Positions 43,933-52,918 of a stretch of DNA of 64,000 nt are shown piece after piece. The stretch is from positions 5,576,001 through 5,640,000 of the forward strand of contig NZ_CP034346.1 of the NCBI RefSeq assembly GCF_003991425.1. The letters are read 5' to 3'. The notes beneath the pieces were generated by a model, which searched no databases, was not told the origin of the DNA, and worked only from the letters and a program-made list of their open reading frames with translations. Source of the stretch: Paenibacillus lutimineralis (lineage in GTDB: Bacteria > Bacillota > Bacilli > Paenibacillales > Paenibacillaceae). Both the position numbers and the translations under genes were made by a program. Each line of letters opens with the position of its first letter. Within the stretch, counting starts at the first letter, position 1.

Positions 43933-44559
43933 CTACAAGTCAAGGTATTTCATGAAAACTTTGTGCTTTTCTATTACTTCAGGTGAGAAAACATAATCGT
44001 CATTTGCAATTATTATTTTCACCCAACTATCTTGTATGGGATCTAACTTGCTTTTCTCTCTTATTTGATTTAATTGATCTATCGTTTCCAATATTATCCG
44101 TAAGCTCTGAATCTCCTCTTCCGATAACTTGAGATATTTCCTTGATTGTTCTTCCCCTACTGCCGATGTTTTAGATAAATAGTCAATGAACCCAGAATAG
44201 TCCTGTAACATTTCTAGTAACGGATAAATGCCAATTACTCGATTACCCTTCCATTCGTGCAAATTCGCATATAGTTGAATTAATTCTTGGTACGCGCTCC
44301 GTACCTGCATTAATGACCTTTGCAAATAGGCTGCTTCATCAAGATACATCTTTTTTTCAGAAATGGCTTGGTTTAACGAAAAGGAAATAGAACTAATTTT
44401 GTCGTAATCAATAAAATCGTTATGGATTACAATATTAGAAATTTGATTCAGAGTAGCTTCTGTTTTAGTTAATTCCCGATAAAAGTAATAGTTAAATAAC
44501 AAGGATATAGGAAGTAACACTAGTAGCACGGTTTTAAGGATTTTACTGTGTCTTAACAT
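43933..44559 (-). CDS. Hypothetical membrane-anchored protein
   Basis: A 208-aa protein not recognised. One N-terminal helix (about residues 9-26, LKTVLLVLLPISLLFNYYF) without a cleavage motif anchors it; the remainder is helical and hydrophilic with heptad-like Leu/Ile spacing (LNQAISEKKMYLDEAAYLQRSLMQV), suggesting an external helical bundle. GGGGG lies 7 nt before the ATG. Downstream of the TetR gene in the same direction, gap 111 nt. Confidence 0.75.
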   Translation of the reverse strand: MLRHSKILKTVLLVLLPISLLFNYYFYRELTKTEATLNQISNIVIHNDFIDYDKISSISFSLNQAISEKKMYLDEAAYLQRSLMQVRSAYQELIQLYANLHEWKGNRVIGIYPLLEMLQDYSGFIDYLSKTSAVGEEQSRKYLKLSEEEIQSLRIILETIDQLNQIREKSKLDPIQDSWVKIIIANDDYVFSPEVIEKHKVFMKYLDL

Positions 44560-44670
44560 GCATTTCCCCCTTTACCGAAAAAACAGGTATTGGCGGCCCT
44601 TTCGAGCATCTTGGTGCATCTTCTTTCAATTATTCTAGAGTTAGAGTCATATTAAATAAATCAACAAAGC

Positions 44671-45252
44671 TTATGACTGGGACAAAATTCCTTTAACAAA
44701 CAATGAGACACTGTGCTTGTAGAACTCTTCCTCGGTGACGAGTTGGGACTGATATTGCCGGTGAATCAGATCGCTCATCTGAAATCCGTAGCACATCGAG
44801 AGAAAAGACATGGCGGCAAGACGCTCGTCCTGTTTGGCTATAACTTTTTTCTTCTGCAGGCGTTCAAAATATTCAACCAGCAAAGAGTGCAGCTTCACCG
44901 GCGGATCGGCCAGCATTCTGTCCAATTCGGGAAACATTCCTTTGTCGCGAATGCCAATCAAAATGATGTCCGCATTTTTATGGAAAAACGATCGGTACTG
45001 CTGGCTTACATTCAGCAGATCGACTTCTGGATTATCGGTCGCGTCCTCTTTTAACAGCTTCTCAAATTGTGGGATATCCGCATGTCTTTCAATGATGGCT
45101 TCCAATATGCCTTGCTTGCTTCCAAATTGCCGAAAAATCGTAGATTCATTGACTTTAGCTTCCGTTGCAATGGCTTTGGTGCTTACTCCCCGATAGCCCT
45201 TCTTTTTGATGAGCTGTATCGCCGCTTCAATGATTCTGTCCGAAGTATGCAT
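44671..45252 (-). CDS. TetR-family transcriptional regulator
   Basis: A 193-aa repressor: N-terminal HTH ASDRIIEAAIQLIKKKG-type start followed by VSTKAIATEAKVNESTIFRQFGSKQGILEAI; the C-terminal ~140 residues form the variable ligand and dimer domain. GGAG lies 7 nt upstream. Downstream of the FAH hydrolase gene in the same direction. The 32-bp palindrome at 46414-46445 is its likely operator. Confidence 0.92.
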   Translation of the reverse strand: MHTSDRIIEAAIQLIKKKGYRGVSTKAIATEAKVNESTIFRQFGSKQGILEAIIERHADIPQFEKLLKEDATDNPEVDLLNVSQQYRSFFHKNADIILIGIRDKGMFPELDRMLADPPVKLHSLLVEYFERLQKKKVIAKQDERLAAMSFLSMCYGFQMSDLIHRQYQSQLVTEEEFYKHSVSLFVKGILSQS

Positions 45253-45344
45253 TGTATTTCTCCTTTTATATATGTTAAACCTATTCTACTACAAGTTTTG
45301 CATATTCAGCAGAATCAAGGTTCATCATTTTCATAAATGTTTAC

Positions 45345-46354
45345 TTAAGGAAAATCGATTCTTTTTTCCCAGCGACTTGGTTCCGTAATCTTGACATGAT
45401 CAGGCACCAATTGCGTGAGCGTGCCTAATTTATCAAATGTAATCAGGATTCGGTCAGAGGGCAACAGCCATTGTTCGGTCTCGATTGCGCAGCAATCCGG
45501 TATCGTCCCCATTCCTATTATCGTGCCCGGGAGCGGCGTGAAAACTTTGAGAACCTCCTCCATCACTTTTGCAGGGTGTGTAGAATACTCGGATGTGCTT
45601 CCCTTCCAGTGTAATCTCTCCCCGATGCGTACATCCACATCTAGTGCCAGCGGGTTGTCGATTTCATCCGGCGTAACCAGAAATGGTCCTATTCCTTTGC
45701 TGCGATCAAAATCTTTGCAGCGCGTCGGTCCGGTCAGCGCCTGGAAATCCGGCCACTGCACATCGCGAACAGTACTGTCGTTAAAAATAACATAACCTGC
45801 AATGCAGTTCCCCTTCCCTGTAACAAAGGCCAGCTCCGGCTCGATATCCAGATAGGAAGAGTACGAAGGCCAATGAATCGTATCCCCATCGCCAATTAAT
45901 GCATTATGGTTACACTTGTAATAACTGAAAGTTACTTTATTCGGATCTTGCTGAAATTTTTCAGCAATTTTTTGTTTAAGCTCTTCTCTTTCCGGCCCTG
46001 TATATTCTCTTTGCAGCAGATTTACGCCAGCATTTCTTAGATGTCTTGGCGTCAGCCCGAAATCGATAAGCGCAGCCGGATTCGGGACCGGCGGCAGCAG
46101 TTTTACTGCTGCAATCGGACAGATTTCATTTTCATTGAATTGATGCGACTGTTCAACAGCATATTGCATCAATTCCTTAGCAGCATCATAACTTGCCGGC
46201 AAATAATGAAGATAGCTATCCATACTTTCAAGACTGTCAAAGAATGTTCCCTGCATTTTCATAATTGCGGCAAAAGACACAACAAATTTCTCGTTAATTA
46301 CAAGCCAAACAAAGGTTCCTGGGATGTCTTCGTTTGAAAGGTTACTAGCTTCAT
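45345..46354 (-). CDS. Fumarylacetoacetate-hydrolase-family protein with apparent 5' frameshift
   Basis: FAH-fold hydrolase/isomerase. The metal site is seen in YLDIEPELAFVTGKGN, and VIFNDSTVRDVQ and GPFLVTPDEI are core segments. The long in-frame extension upstream of 46354 overlaps the promoter. The ATG at 46352-46354 has GGAGG 9 nt upstream and encodes the family-typical MKLVTFQTKTSQEPLFGL, but then hits TAA at 46298; the main frame resumes with VINEKFVVSF. One missing base near 46300 would join them. Either a real mutation or a sequence error. Confidence 0.78.
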
Positions 46355-46398
46355 ATCGAAGCGCCTCCATCCATGCAGTGTGATGTTGTTCTGTTGCT

Positions 46399-46464
46399 AT
46401 CATATAGCATAGAATAAATGCAAGCAAGTACTTGCTTGCATTTATGTTTTCCATTCTCTATAAT
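46399..46464. promoter_or_regulatory. Divergent promoters around a 32-bp perfect palindrome
   Basis: Palindrome 46414-46445, half-site ATAAATGCAAGCAAGT. Plus-strand promoter TTGCAT (46436-46441), 17-nt spacer, TATAAT (46459-46464) for the MBL gene. Minus-strand promoter TTGCTT, 17-nt spacer, TATGAT (46399-46404) for the FAH gene. The palindrome covers both -35 elements, so one repressor can shut both. Confidence 0.82.
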
Positions 46465-46519
46465 ACAGACATAGTCAGTATTCCTTACCTCAAAAACATA
46501 TACGTAAAGGAGAATTTTC

Positions 46520-47542
46520 ATGAAGTATGGACGTATTATCCAAAAGCCTCGCGTTAAATTTTTTGAAGTCGCAGATGGCGTCTTTGCCGGTATTTCGCCG
46601 TATCGCGGCATCAGTTGGGCCAATGCCGGGTTCATCAACAAGGGTGAAGGGCTGGTGTATGACACGTTCTTCGATTTGTTCCATGCGCGGGAAATGCGGG
46701 AGGCTTTTATGGAAGTAAGCAACGGCAGCTCTCCCGCATATGTGGTGAACTCGCACTATAACAGCGACCATGCCTGGGGAAACAAAGTGTTTGAGGATGC
46801 TTGCATTATTATGCACAAGGAAGCGTCCAGAGAACGTCTCACCGAAAATATCGCCTGGATGGACAGCGTCATCAGAAGAGGAAAGGATTCTCCTGAATCG
46901 ACTTCGGGCGAGCGGTTTTTTGCAGCGGAATTTGAAGGATTCGACCTGGAAGGCGTAGAATGGGTGCTCCCGAATATTGAGATAAAGGACGATATCAACA
47001 TCCGTCTTGGCGATACGGAAGTTATGATTTACAACGTAGCTCCGGCCCACTCTGGCAGTGACTTGCTGCTCTGGATGCCAAAAGAAAAAGTACTGTTCGC
47101 CGGTGATGTCGTGTTTAACGGTTGTACGGCATACAGCGAAGAGGGAACCCTCAATTGGGTTAAAGTGCTTGATCGCATTATTGATGAAATTAAACCTGAA
47201 ATCGTTGTTCCAGGACATGGCGCCATCTGCGGCCTGGACTTCGTGAAGGAGCAGAGAGACTACCTCCTGAACCTGATCAGCGAGTTCAACAAGCATTATA
47301 ATGACGAAATTGATGCCTTGTCTCTGACCAAGCAAATTGATATTTCCCGCTTCCTTCATTGGATTCAGCCAGAACGCTTGTATGTTACAGTAGACATCCT
47401 ATTGAAAAGCAAACGAGGGTTACCACCCCTTCCAGTTTGGAACGAGGTGCCTGCTAAGCTGGAAGACATGAAAGCTTTTTTGGCCGGAAAATATGGCAAT
47501 CAGATCAAGCCATGGGACCCTATGAGTGTTTGGCAAGAATAG
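46520..47542 (+). CDS. MBL-fold metallohydrolase with altered metal motif
   Basis: A 340-aa MBL-fold protein. The first metal motif reads SHYNSDHAWGN (H79-x-N81-x-D83-H84): Asn replaces the second His of HxHxDH. Other ligands are present: His in APAHSGSDLL, Asp in LFAGDVVFNG, His in VVPGHGAICG. The C-terminal ~100 residues are an extra helical region. AAGGAG lies 8 nt before the ATG. Divergent from the FAH gene and sharing a TetR-type operator, it probably opens or hydrolyses an intermediate of the same catabolic pathway. Confidence 0.88.
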   Translation: MKYGRIIQKPRVKFFEVADGVFAGISPYRGISWANAGFINKGEGLVYDTFFDLFHAREMREAFMEVSNGSSPAYVVNSHYNSDHAWGNKVFEDACIIMHKEASRERLTENIAWMDSVIRRGKDSPESTSGERFFAAEFEGFDLEGVEWVLPNIEIKDDINIRLGDTEVMIYNVAPAHSGSDLLLWMPKEKVLFAGDVVFNGCTAYSEEGTLNWVKVLDRIIDEIKPEIVVPGHGAICGLDFVKEQRDYLLNLISEFNKHYNDEIDALSLTKQIDISRFLHWIQPERLYVTVDILLKSKRGLPPLPVWNEVPAKLEDMKAFLAGKYGNQIKPWDPMSVWQE

Positions 47543-47569
47543 CAATTTGAAGCTAGCCTACGAAAAACA

Positions 47570-47616
47570 AAAATCGGCCCTGTCGCAAACGATGCGAACA
47601 GCGGCCGTTTTTTTGG
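47570..47616 (+). terminator. Intrinsic terminator after the MBL gene
   Basis: Arms CGGCCCTGT / ACAGCGGCCG followed by TTTTTTT. The rest of the gap up to 47848 shows nothing recognised. Confidence 0.85.
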
Positions 47617-47848
47617 ATTCTTCCACGGAAATAAAATCGGCGCTAAGAACCGATTATGAGAAAAATGGAGATGGACTTCTAACTTACTAGTAGAACTCTT
47701 CCAAAACGATATAACCAAAATCACTTAACAACATATGTTGCTTTAAAATAAAGTTTGATTATCTTTTTGTTGCTCCACAATTGTTGGCTTAAAATAGAAG
47801 CTTTGCATAAAGAAATTAATTCAGTTAAGCCATAGCCATTCACCACAA

Positions 47849-48505
47849 CTAGAGCGTCTCATCCAATTTCTGAATCTTTGAGTGGGAAATTAAATATACA
47901 TCGCCTAAAATGTCGATTTTGTCTCCCTTTACACGTACAGCGCAATCTTTGTTCGACGCATAAATATTCATTTCTTCCGATAAGGGAGATAGTTCGTCTT
48001 GAACCAACGCAATGTTATTTTCAAGATCAAAATGAGATAGGATGGAAAAATCGTCAAGGCCGATTCCATCGTAAACAGAGCTTATTTCAACTTTATAGCC
48101 AAAGTTTTTCGAGCATAACCATTTAGCGGACATGTTGATCGCACCAGCGCTTGCTCCCATCACAATGGCTCTGCTTTTTTTAATCAAATCCGACAATTCA
48201 TATTCCATCAAAAACTCATTTTGTCTAACAGTATTTCCACCCAACATGAAAATGACTGAAGCATTTTGAATTAACGTTTGGGCATCTTCCTTCTTTACGC
48301 GATAGTTAATTAAATGATATTCATCAAACATAATGCCGGCCTGGTCAAGCCACGAGCGTTCAGTAGCACCATCATCTTCATAAAAAGATGGATTTGAGCT
48401 AATCATAGCAAGCGATTTTCTATCAGTTATATCCTCCTGTAACACCCTGCCCAGATTCTCTGGAAAAAAATCGTTAAACCAACCTAAATAATAGTGAGTT
48501 TTCAT
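47849..48505 (-). CDS. Peptidase S51 (dipeptidase E)-like protein
   Basis: A 218-aa protein with the class I glutamine-amidotransferase-like fold. IFMLGGNTVRQNEFL and the nucleophile elbow IVMGASAGAINMSA (Ser about residue 118) match the S51 catalytic serine region, and VYDGIGLDDFSILSHFD holds the His. Likely a cytoplasmic peptidase of Asp-dipeptidase or cyanophycinase type. GGGGG lies 5 nt before the ATG. Single gene. Confidence 0.85.
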   Translation of the reverse strand: MKTHYYLGWFNDFFPENLGRVLQEDITDRKSLAMISSNPSFYEDDGATERSWLDQAGIMFDEYHLINYRVKKEDAQTLIQNASVIFMLGGNTVRQNEFLMEYELSDLIKKSRAIVMGASAGAINMSAKWLCSKNFGYKVEISSVYDGIGLDDFSILSHFDLENNIALVQDELSPLSEEMNIYASNKDCAVRVKGDKIDILGDVYLISHSKIQKLDETL

Positions 48506-48571
48506 AAGTACCCCCGTTGTAAAGTGTAAATAACATTAACTTCCTTCGTTATACATCTTTTTTCCAAACAG

Positions 48572-48622
48572 TACGACTTTATTTCAAATCTACAACATAT
48601 ATGTAGCGAAAATAAAGTCGTA
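48572..48622. repeat. Long hairpin upstream of the S51 gene
   Basis: Perfect 13-base arms TACGACTTTATTT / AAATAAAGTCGTA with an inner CTACA/TGTAG stem. It is 67 nt upstream of the S51 start codon. No T-run, so a plain terminator is unlikely. Confidence 0.5.
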
Positions 48623-48842
48623 TCGCCACTTCCAATCCATCCCAACCCTCTCAAACCCTTGCCCCAACTGGTTTTTCTCGCCCTTCCCCTTCAACTGTCC
48701 GAGAACTTAAGCAAATTAAAGTCTTATCGGGAAAACAGGGGGAAAGACAGGGAGAGAGGCTTGGGAGGAGCTTGAGATATCATTCGAGAAGAACCCTACA
48801 TTATCCTGCCTCCCCAATCTCCCGTCCCCTGAAACAAAAGAA

Positions 48843-48927
48843 AGCCGAGCAGTTGTCAGGAAATAATCCTGGGTCTGCTCGACTCTAATACGACTTTTAA
48901 TTGCTCGTTACGAGTTTAAATTGCTGG
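48843..48927 (-). repeat. Terminator-linked repeat family C, copy 2 (glmS terminator)
   Basis: Aligns with 31411-31496. On the minus strand CGAGCAG ... CTGCTCG with inner CAGGA/TCCTG forms a hairpin followed by GCTTTCTTTT, about 95 nt past the glmS stop, and can terminate glmS. The gap 48506-48842 holds only the hairpin above and strand-asymmetric purine/pyrimidine tracts. Confidence 0.65.
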
Positions 48928-48971
48928 TGAATTTGTTGGCTACAACATTTACATAGCTTCTAACTACTCCT

Positions 48972-50804
48972 CTACTCCACCGTCACGCTCTTCGCCAAAT
49001 TCCGCGGCTTATCTACGTCGTTGCCTCTGGCAAGGGAAGCGTAGTAAGCGAGCAGTTGCAATGGCACGACGGACAAGGCCGGAGCGAGGATCGACAGCGT
49101 CTTCGGAATGGCGAAGGCCTGGTCAACGGATTTCAAGAGGCCAGCAACATGCTCCTCATATGTGAGTGCCAGGACATCGGCGCCACGGGCTTTCACTTCC
49201 TTAATGTTGCTGACGGTCTTCTCCAACACGGATTCCTGCGTAGCCAATGCAATCACCGGAATGCCTTCTTCAATCAATGCCAAGGTTCCATGCTTCAATT
49301 CGCCAGCAGCATAGGCCTCGGAATGAATGTAGGAGATCTCCTTCAGCTTCAACGACCCTTCCATGGCCACTGCATAATCCAAGCCACGACCGATGAAGAA
49401 CAAATCTTTGTGCTTGGCGATGTGCTCAGCATATGCCTTGATGGCATCGACATTAGCAAGCATGCTCTCCACTTGTTCTGGCAAGGCATGCATTGCTGCG
49501 ATGATATGAGCGATCTCGTCAGCCGTCTGGGTACCGCGAACTTGAGCCAGATACAAGCTGAATAGATAGAAAGCGATCAATTGCGACGTATATGCTTTGG
49601 TCGAAGCAACAGCAATCTCCGGACCAGCGAGCGTGTTAATGACATCATCCGCATCGCGGGCAATTGAGCTACCCACCACGTTCGTGATCGCCAGTACATG
49701 AGCTCCATTCGCTTGTGCTTCACGCAAAGCAGCTAGTGTATCCGCAGTCTCCCCGGACTGGCTAACAACGATCACCAAGGTCTCTGGGGTAATTAATGGT
49801 GAACGATAGCGATACTCAGAAGCGACGTCGTACATTACCGGAATTCTTACGAGACGCTCAATCACGGCTCCCCCGACAAGGCCAGCATGATACGCAGTTC
49901 CGCACGCCACGACGTGGACGTTGTTAATCGACCGTATCTTATCCTCGGTCAGATGCAGATCAGGCAGAATGATACGGCGTCCGCTCTCATCGATCCGGCC
50001 CAGCATCGTGTCACGATATGCCTTAGGCTGCTCATGAATCTCCTTAAGCATGAAATGAGCAAAGCCGCCTTTTTCTGCAGTGACTGCATCCCAATCGACA
50101 TTTATCATTTCCCGAGAAATAAAATTCCCTTCAATGGTCATCAATTCGACAGCATCCTTAGTCAATACGGCCATCTCTCCGTCGTTCAGAATATACACTT
50201 TACGCGTATAGTTCAGCAACGCAGGGATATCAGAACCAATGAAGTTCTCACCATCACCAATCCCAATAACAAGCGGACTGGCTTGGCGTACAGCAACCAA
50301 CTTCTCCGGTTCATATTCCGTCAGCACTCCAAGCGCAAATGCGCCACGCATATAACTAATCGCCTTCTGAACGGCCGCTACGATATCACCATTATACTCA
50401 CGTGCCAACAGGTGAGAGATCACCTCAGTATCCGTCTCTGAGACGAATTCATAGCCTTGGCTGATCAACTCATCCTTGAGTTCCAGATAGTTCTCAACGA
50501 TCCCGTTATGCACCACAGAGAACTTCTTGCTGTGATCCGTATGAGGATGAGAGTTCACATCAGACGGCTTGCCATGAGTTGCCCAGCGTGTATGTCCAAT
50601 TCCAGCGCTACCTACCAATGGCGCATCCTCCAATTTGTGCTCCAAATTGGCTAGTCGTCCAGTCGCCTTGGTAATCTTCAACCCTTTGTTCGTATACACA
50701 GCGATGCCCGCGGAATCATATCCGCGATACTCTAGCTTCTTAAGCCCCTCAATTAATACCGACTGCGTGTCTCTCTTCCCGATATATCCAACAATACCAC
50801 ACAT
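48972..50804 (-). CDS. glmS: Glutamine-fructose-6-phosphate aminotransferase
   Basis: Makes glucosamine-6-phosphate from fructose-6-phosphate and glutamine, the first step to UDP-GlcNAc. N-terminal glutaminase begins MCGIVGYIG with catalytic Cys2; ATHGKPSDVNSHPH is the glutamine loop. Two SIS domains follow (SQSGETADTLAAL near residue 350; KEISYIHSEAYAAGELKHG), ending in the invariant LAKSVTVE. The length of 610 aa is standard. GGAGG lies 11 nt upstream of the ATG. Expression is controlled by the glmS ribozyme in its 5' leader. Confidence 0.98.
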   Translation of the reverse strand: MCGIVGYIGKRDTQSVLIEGLKKLEYRGYDSAGIAVYTNKGLKITKATGRLANLEHKLEDAPLVGSAGIGHTRWATHGKPSDVNSHPHTDHSKKFSVVHNGIVENYLELKDELISQGYEFVSETDTEVISHLLAREYNGDIVAAVQKAISYMRGAFALGVLTEYEPEKLVAVRQASPLVIGIGDGENFIGSDIPALLNYTRKVYILNDGEMAVLTKDAVELMTIEGNFISREMINVDWDAVTAEKGGFAHFMLKEIHEQPKAYRDTMLGRIDESGRRIILPDLHLTEDKIRSINNVHVVACGTAYHAGLVGGAVIERLVRIPVMYDVASEYRYRSPLITPETLVIVVSQSGETADTLAALREAQANGAHVLAITNVVGSSIARDADDVINTLAGPEIAVASTKAYTSQLIAFYLFSLYLAQVRGTQTADEIAHIIAAMHALPEQVESMLANVDAIKAYAEHIAKHKDLFFIGRGLDYAVAMEGSLKLKEISYIHSEAYAAGELKHGTLALIEEGIPVIALATQESVLEKTVSNIKEVKARGADVLALTYEEHVAGLLKSVDQAFAIPKTLSILAPALSVVPLQLLAYYASLARGNDVDKPRNLAKSVTVE

Positions 50805-51061
50805 ATTTATATAATCCTCCGTTCGAATTCTGCAGTTATGATCGCAAGCAGAATAAGCGGAAGACCAACCGCGCGGTATACAGAGACAGAACTATTCAAT
50901 TATCAAAATGCAGGTTCTACGATATGAAAAATATGAAAATCACATCAGCCCAACGTTCTTTTTTCATGAATGTCCACTGTTGCTCCGTTCACCGCGGATT
51001 CTTCCGCTCCATCTCTTGCGTACACTCATGAGTTTAACTCATCGAAAATTAAACTATCCTG

Positions 51062-51264
51062 CATCCATCCGTAAGGTTTGTCGGAACAGTCGCCTATTCG
51101 TTTTGCCTTTACGGTTACGGTGTGATGCCACACCGGGAGGTCCCCGCCGAATATTTCGAACACCCCCACCTCGTCAGCTTGCATTTGCCGGTACAAGATT
51201 CTTTGCAGCATCACCCAGACAACCGCTCCAAATCTCTTCCCGCGCGAAACCAAGCTCTGGCGCT
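51062..51264 (-). ncRNA. glmS ribozyme (glucosamine-6-phosphate-responsive)
   Basis: Minus-strand sequence contains the ribozyme landmarks in order: cleavage-site segment AAGCGCCAGAGCTTGG, GCAAGCTGACGAGG, CGGCGGGGACCTCCCGG (P2.1/P2.2 region) and CCGTAA...CCTTACGG (P3.1). Cleavage is expected between 51264 (A) and 51263 (G). It lies about 260 nt ahead of glmS. The rest of the 737-bp leader 50805-51541 has no gene. Confidence 0.93.
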
Positions 51265-51478
51265 TATATTGCTTGTAACCCCACGATCCTCACTCTCTAT
51301 ACTTGAATATGCTTATTATATGCATCTGCGTTCAATTTTGCAATCATTCATCGCTCTCCCGAGTGACTATCCAGCTCTCCCCCCTCCAATTACAGGGCTA
51401 TATACCAACTGTAGAGGGCCATAGAGCATTTGTGAGCAAATCCGAAATTATGACCTTACTGACTTTCATATGACGCAA

Positions 51479-51522
51479 CAAAGCCGCCTCAGCAGCACTC
51501 TAACATCACTGCCTGGCGGCTT
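51479..51522 (-). terminator. Intrinsic terminator after glmM
   Basis: Minus-strand arms AAAGCCGCCAGGCAG / CTGCTGAGGCGGCTTT around a ~13-nt loop. It separates the cdaA-cdaR-glmM unit from glmS. Confidence 0.8.
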
Positions 51523-51541
51523 TACTCATTATAAAAATAGA

Positions 51542-52882
51542 TTATACCAATTCCGTCTCTACTACTGCCACAATTTCCGCGACTAACTGTTCGATTTCTT
51601 CTTTGTCCGGTCCTTCTGCCATAACACGGATCAACGATTCCGTTCCAGATGGACGTACCAAGACACGGCCGTTATCGCCAAGCTTGCGCTCTACAGCCGC
51701 TACAGCTTCCTCGATTGCGGCATTCCCTGCATACTTGCTCTTATCCTGTACACGGACATTTACAAGCACCTGCGGATACTTCTTCATCACCTTCTTCAAC
51801 TCGCTTAGCGGTTGACCAGAAGCCAGCAGTGTGTCTGCCAATTGAATGGCTGTCAGAATACCGTCACCAGTCGTATTATGATCGAGGAAAATAACATGCC
51901 CGGACTGCTCCCCGCCAAGATTATATCCCCCACGGATCATCTCAGCCATAACATAACGGTCGCCGACCGCAGTCTGTTCCGTATTCAGAGACAGCTTCTT
52001 CATAGCCTTGTAGAACCCGAAATTACTCATAACCGTCGAGACGATTGTACCGTCCTTCAGCTTGCCAGCCTGGTTCATCGCATGTCCGCAGATGCAGAGA
52101 ATATAGTCTCCGTCTACTTCCTCGCCATGCTCATCTATTGCAATCAGACGATCGGCATCCCCGTCAAAGGCCAGACCAATATGGGCACCAAGACGTACAA
52201 CTTCTTCTTTCAAAAGCTCAGGATGCGTCGAGCCGCAATGATCATTAATGTTAAGTCCGTTCGGTTCGGCACCAATTGTATGGACCTCAGCGCCAAGCTC
52301 TCTGAACAGTCTTGGAGCTAGCTCATAGGCTGCACCATTCGCACAATCAAGAACAACCTTCAAGCCTTCAAAGGAGTGGCTAATCGTCTTCTTCAAGTGC
52401 TCCAAATATTTTAGCTTGGAATCATAATCCACCGTAACCGAACCGAGCCCGTCGCCGATAGGACGAGGAAGCTCATCTGTCTCTTTATCCAAGAGTTCCT
52501 CAATCTTCAGTTCCGTCTCATCCAACAGCTTGAAGCCGTCGCTACCAAAGAACTTGATCCCGTTGTCCTCTACCGGATTATGCGATGCTGAGATCATAAC
52601 CCCTGCATCCGCCTCGAGCATCCGAGTTAATAGAGCAACCGCTGGTGTAGTGACTACGCCGAGCCGAACGACATCCGCACCAATCGACAACAGACCGGCG
52701 ACCAGAGCCGATTCCAGCATAACGCCGGAGATCCGCGTATCCATACCTATAACTACCTTCGGCTTAGCTGCCTGGCCTGTCAGTACATACCCGCCACAGC
52801 GGCCAATTCGATATGCTAATTCAGCTGTGAGTTCCTGATTTGCTATTCCTCTTACTCCATCCGTTCCAAAATACTTCCCCAT
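51542..52882 (-). CDS. glmM: Phosphoglucosamine mutase
   Basis: Converts glucosamine-6-phosphate to glucosamine-1-phosphate. [15 protein letters not shown] start, active-site Ser in [19 protein letters not shown] (about residue 100), metal loop [13 protein letters not shown], sugar loop GGEQSGHVI and phosphate-binding [15 protein letters not shown] at 52882 has GGAG about 8 nt upstream; GTG at 52891 is less likely. It ends the cdaA-cdaR-glmM operon. GlmM is known to bind and modulate CdaA. Confidence 0.98.
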   Translation of the reverse strand: MGKYFGTDGVRGIANQELTAELAYRIGRCGGYVLTGQAAKPKVVIGMDTRISGVMLESALVAGLLSIGADVVRLGVVTTPAVALLTRMLEADAGVMISASHNPVEDNGIKFFGSDGFKLLDETELKIEELLDKETDELPRPIGDGLGSVTVDYDSKLKYLEHLKKTISHSFEGLKVVLDCANGAAYELAPRLFRELGAEVHTIGAEPNGLNINDHCGSTHPELLKEEVVRLGAHIGLAFDGDADRLIAIDEHGEEVDGDYILCICGHAMNQAGKLKDGTIVSTVMSNFGFYKAMKKLSLNTEQTAVGDRYVMAEMIRGGYNLGGEQSGHVIFLDHNTTGDGILTAIQLADTLLASGQPLSELKKVMKKYPQVLVNVRVQDKSKYAGNAAIEEAVAAVERKLGDNGRVLVRPSGTESLIRVMAEGPDKEEIEQLVAEIVAVVETELV

Positions 52883-52918
52883 GATTTTCACTCCTCTAGT
52901 AATTTGTGAAGCCTATAA

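Noticed and set aside
46490..47359. Long minus-strand frame (289 codons) antisense to the MBL gene
   Set aside because: Shadow of a gene with clear MBL motifs and an SD-preceded start on the plus strand; the antisense product matches nothing recognised.
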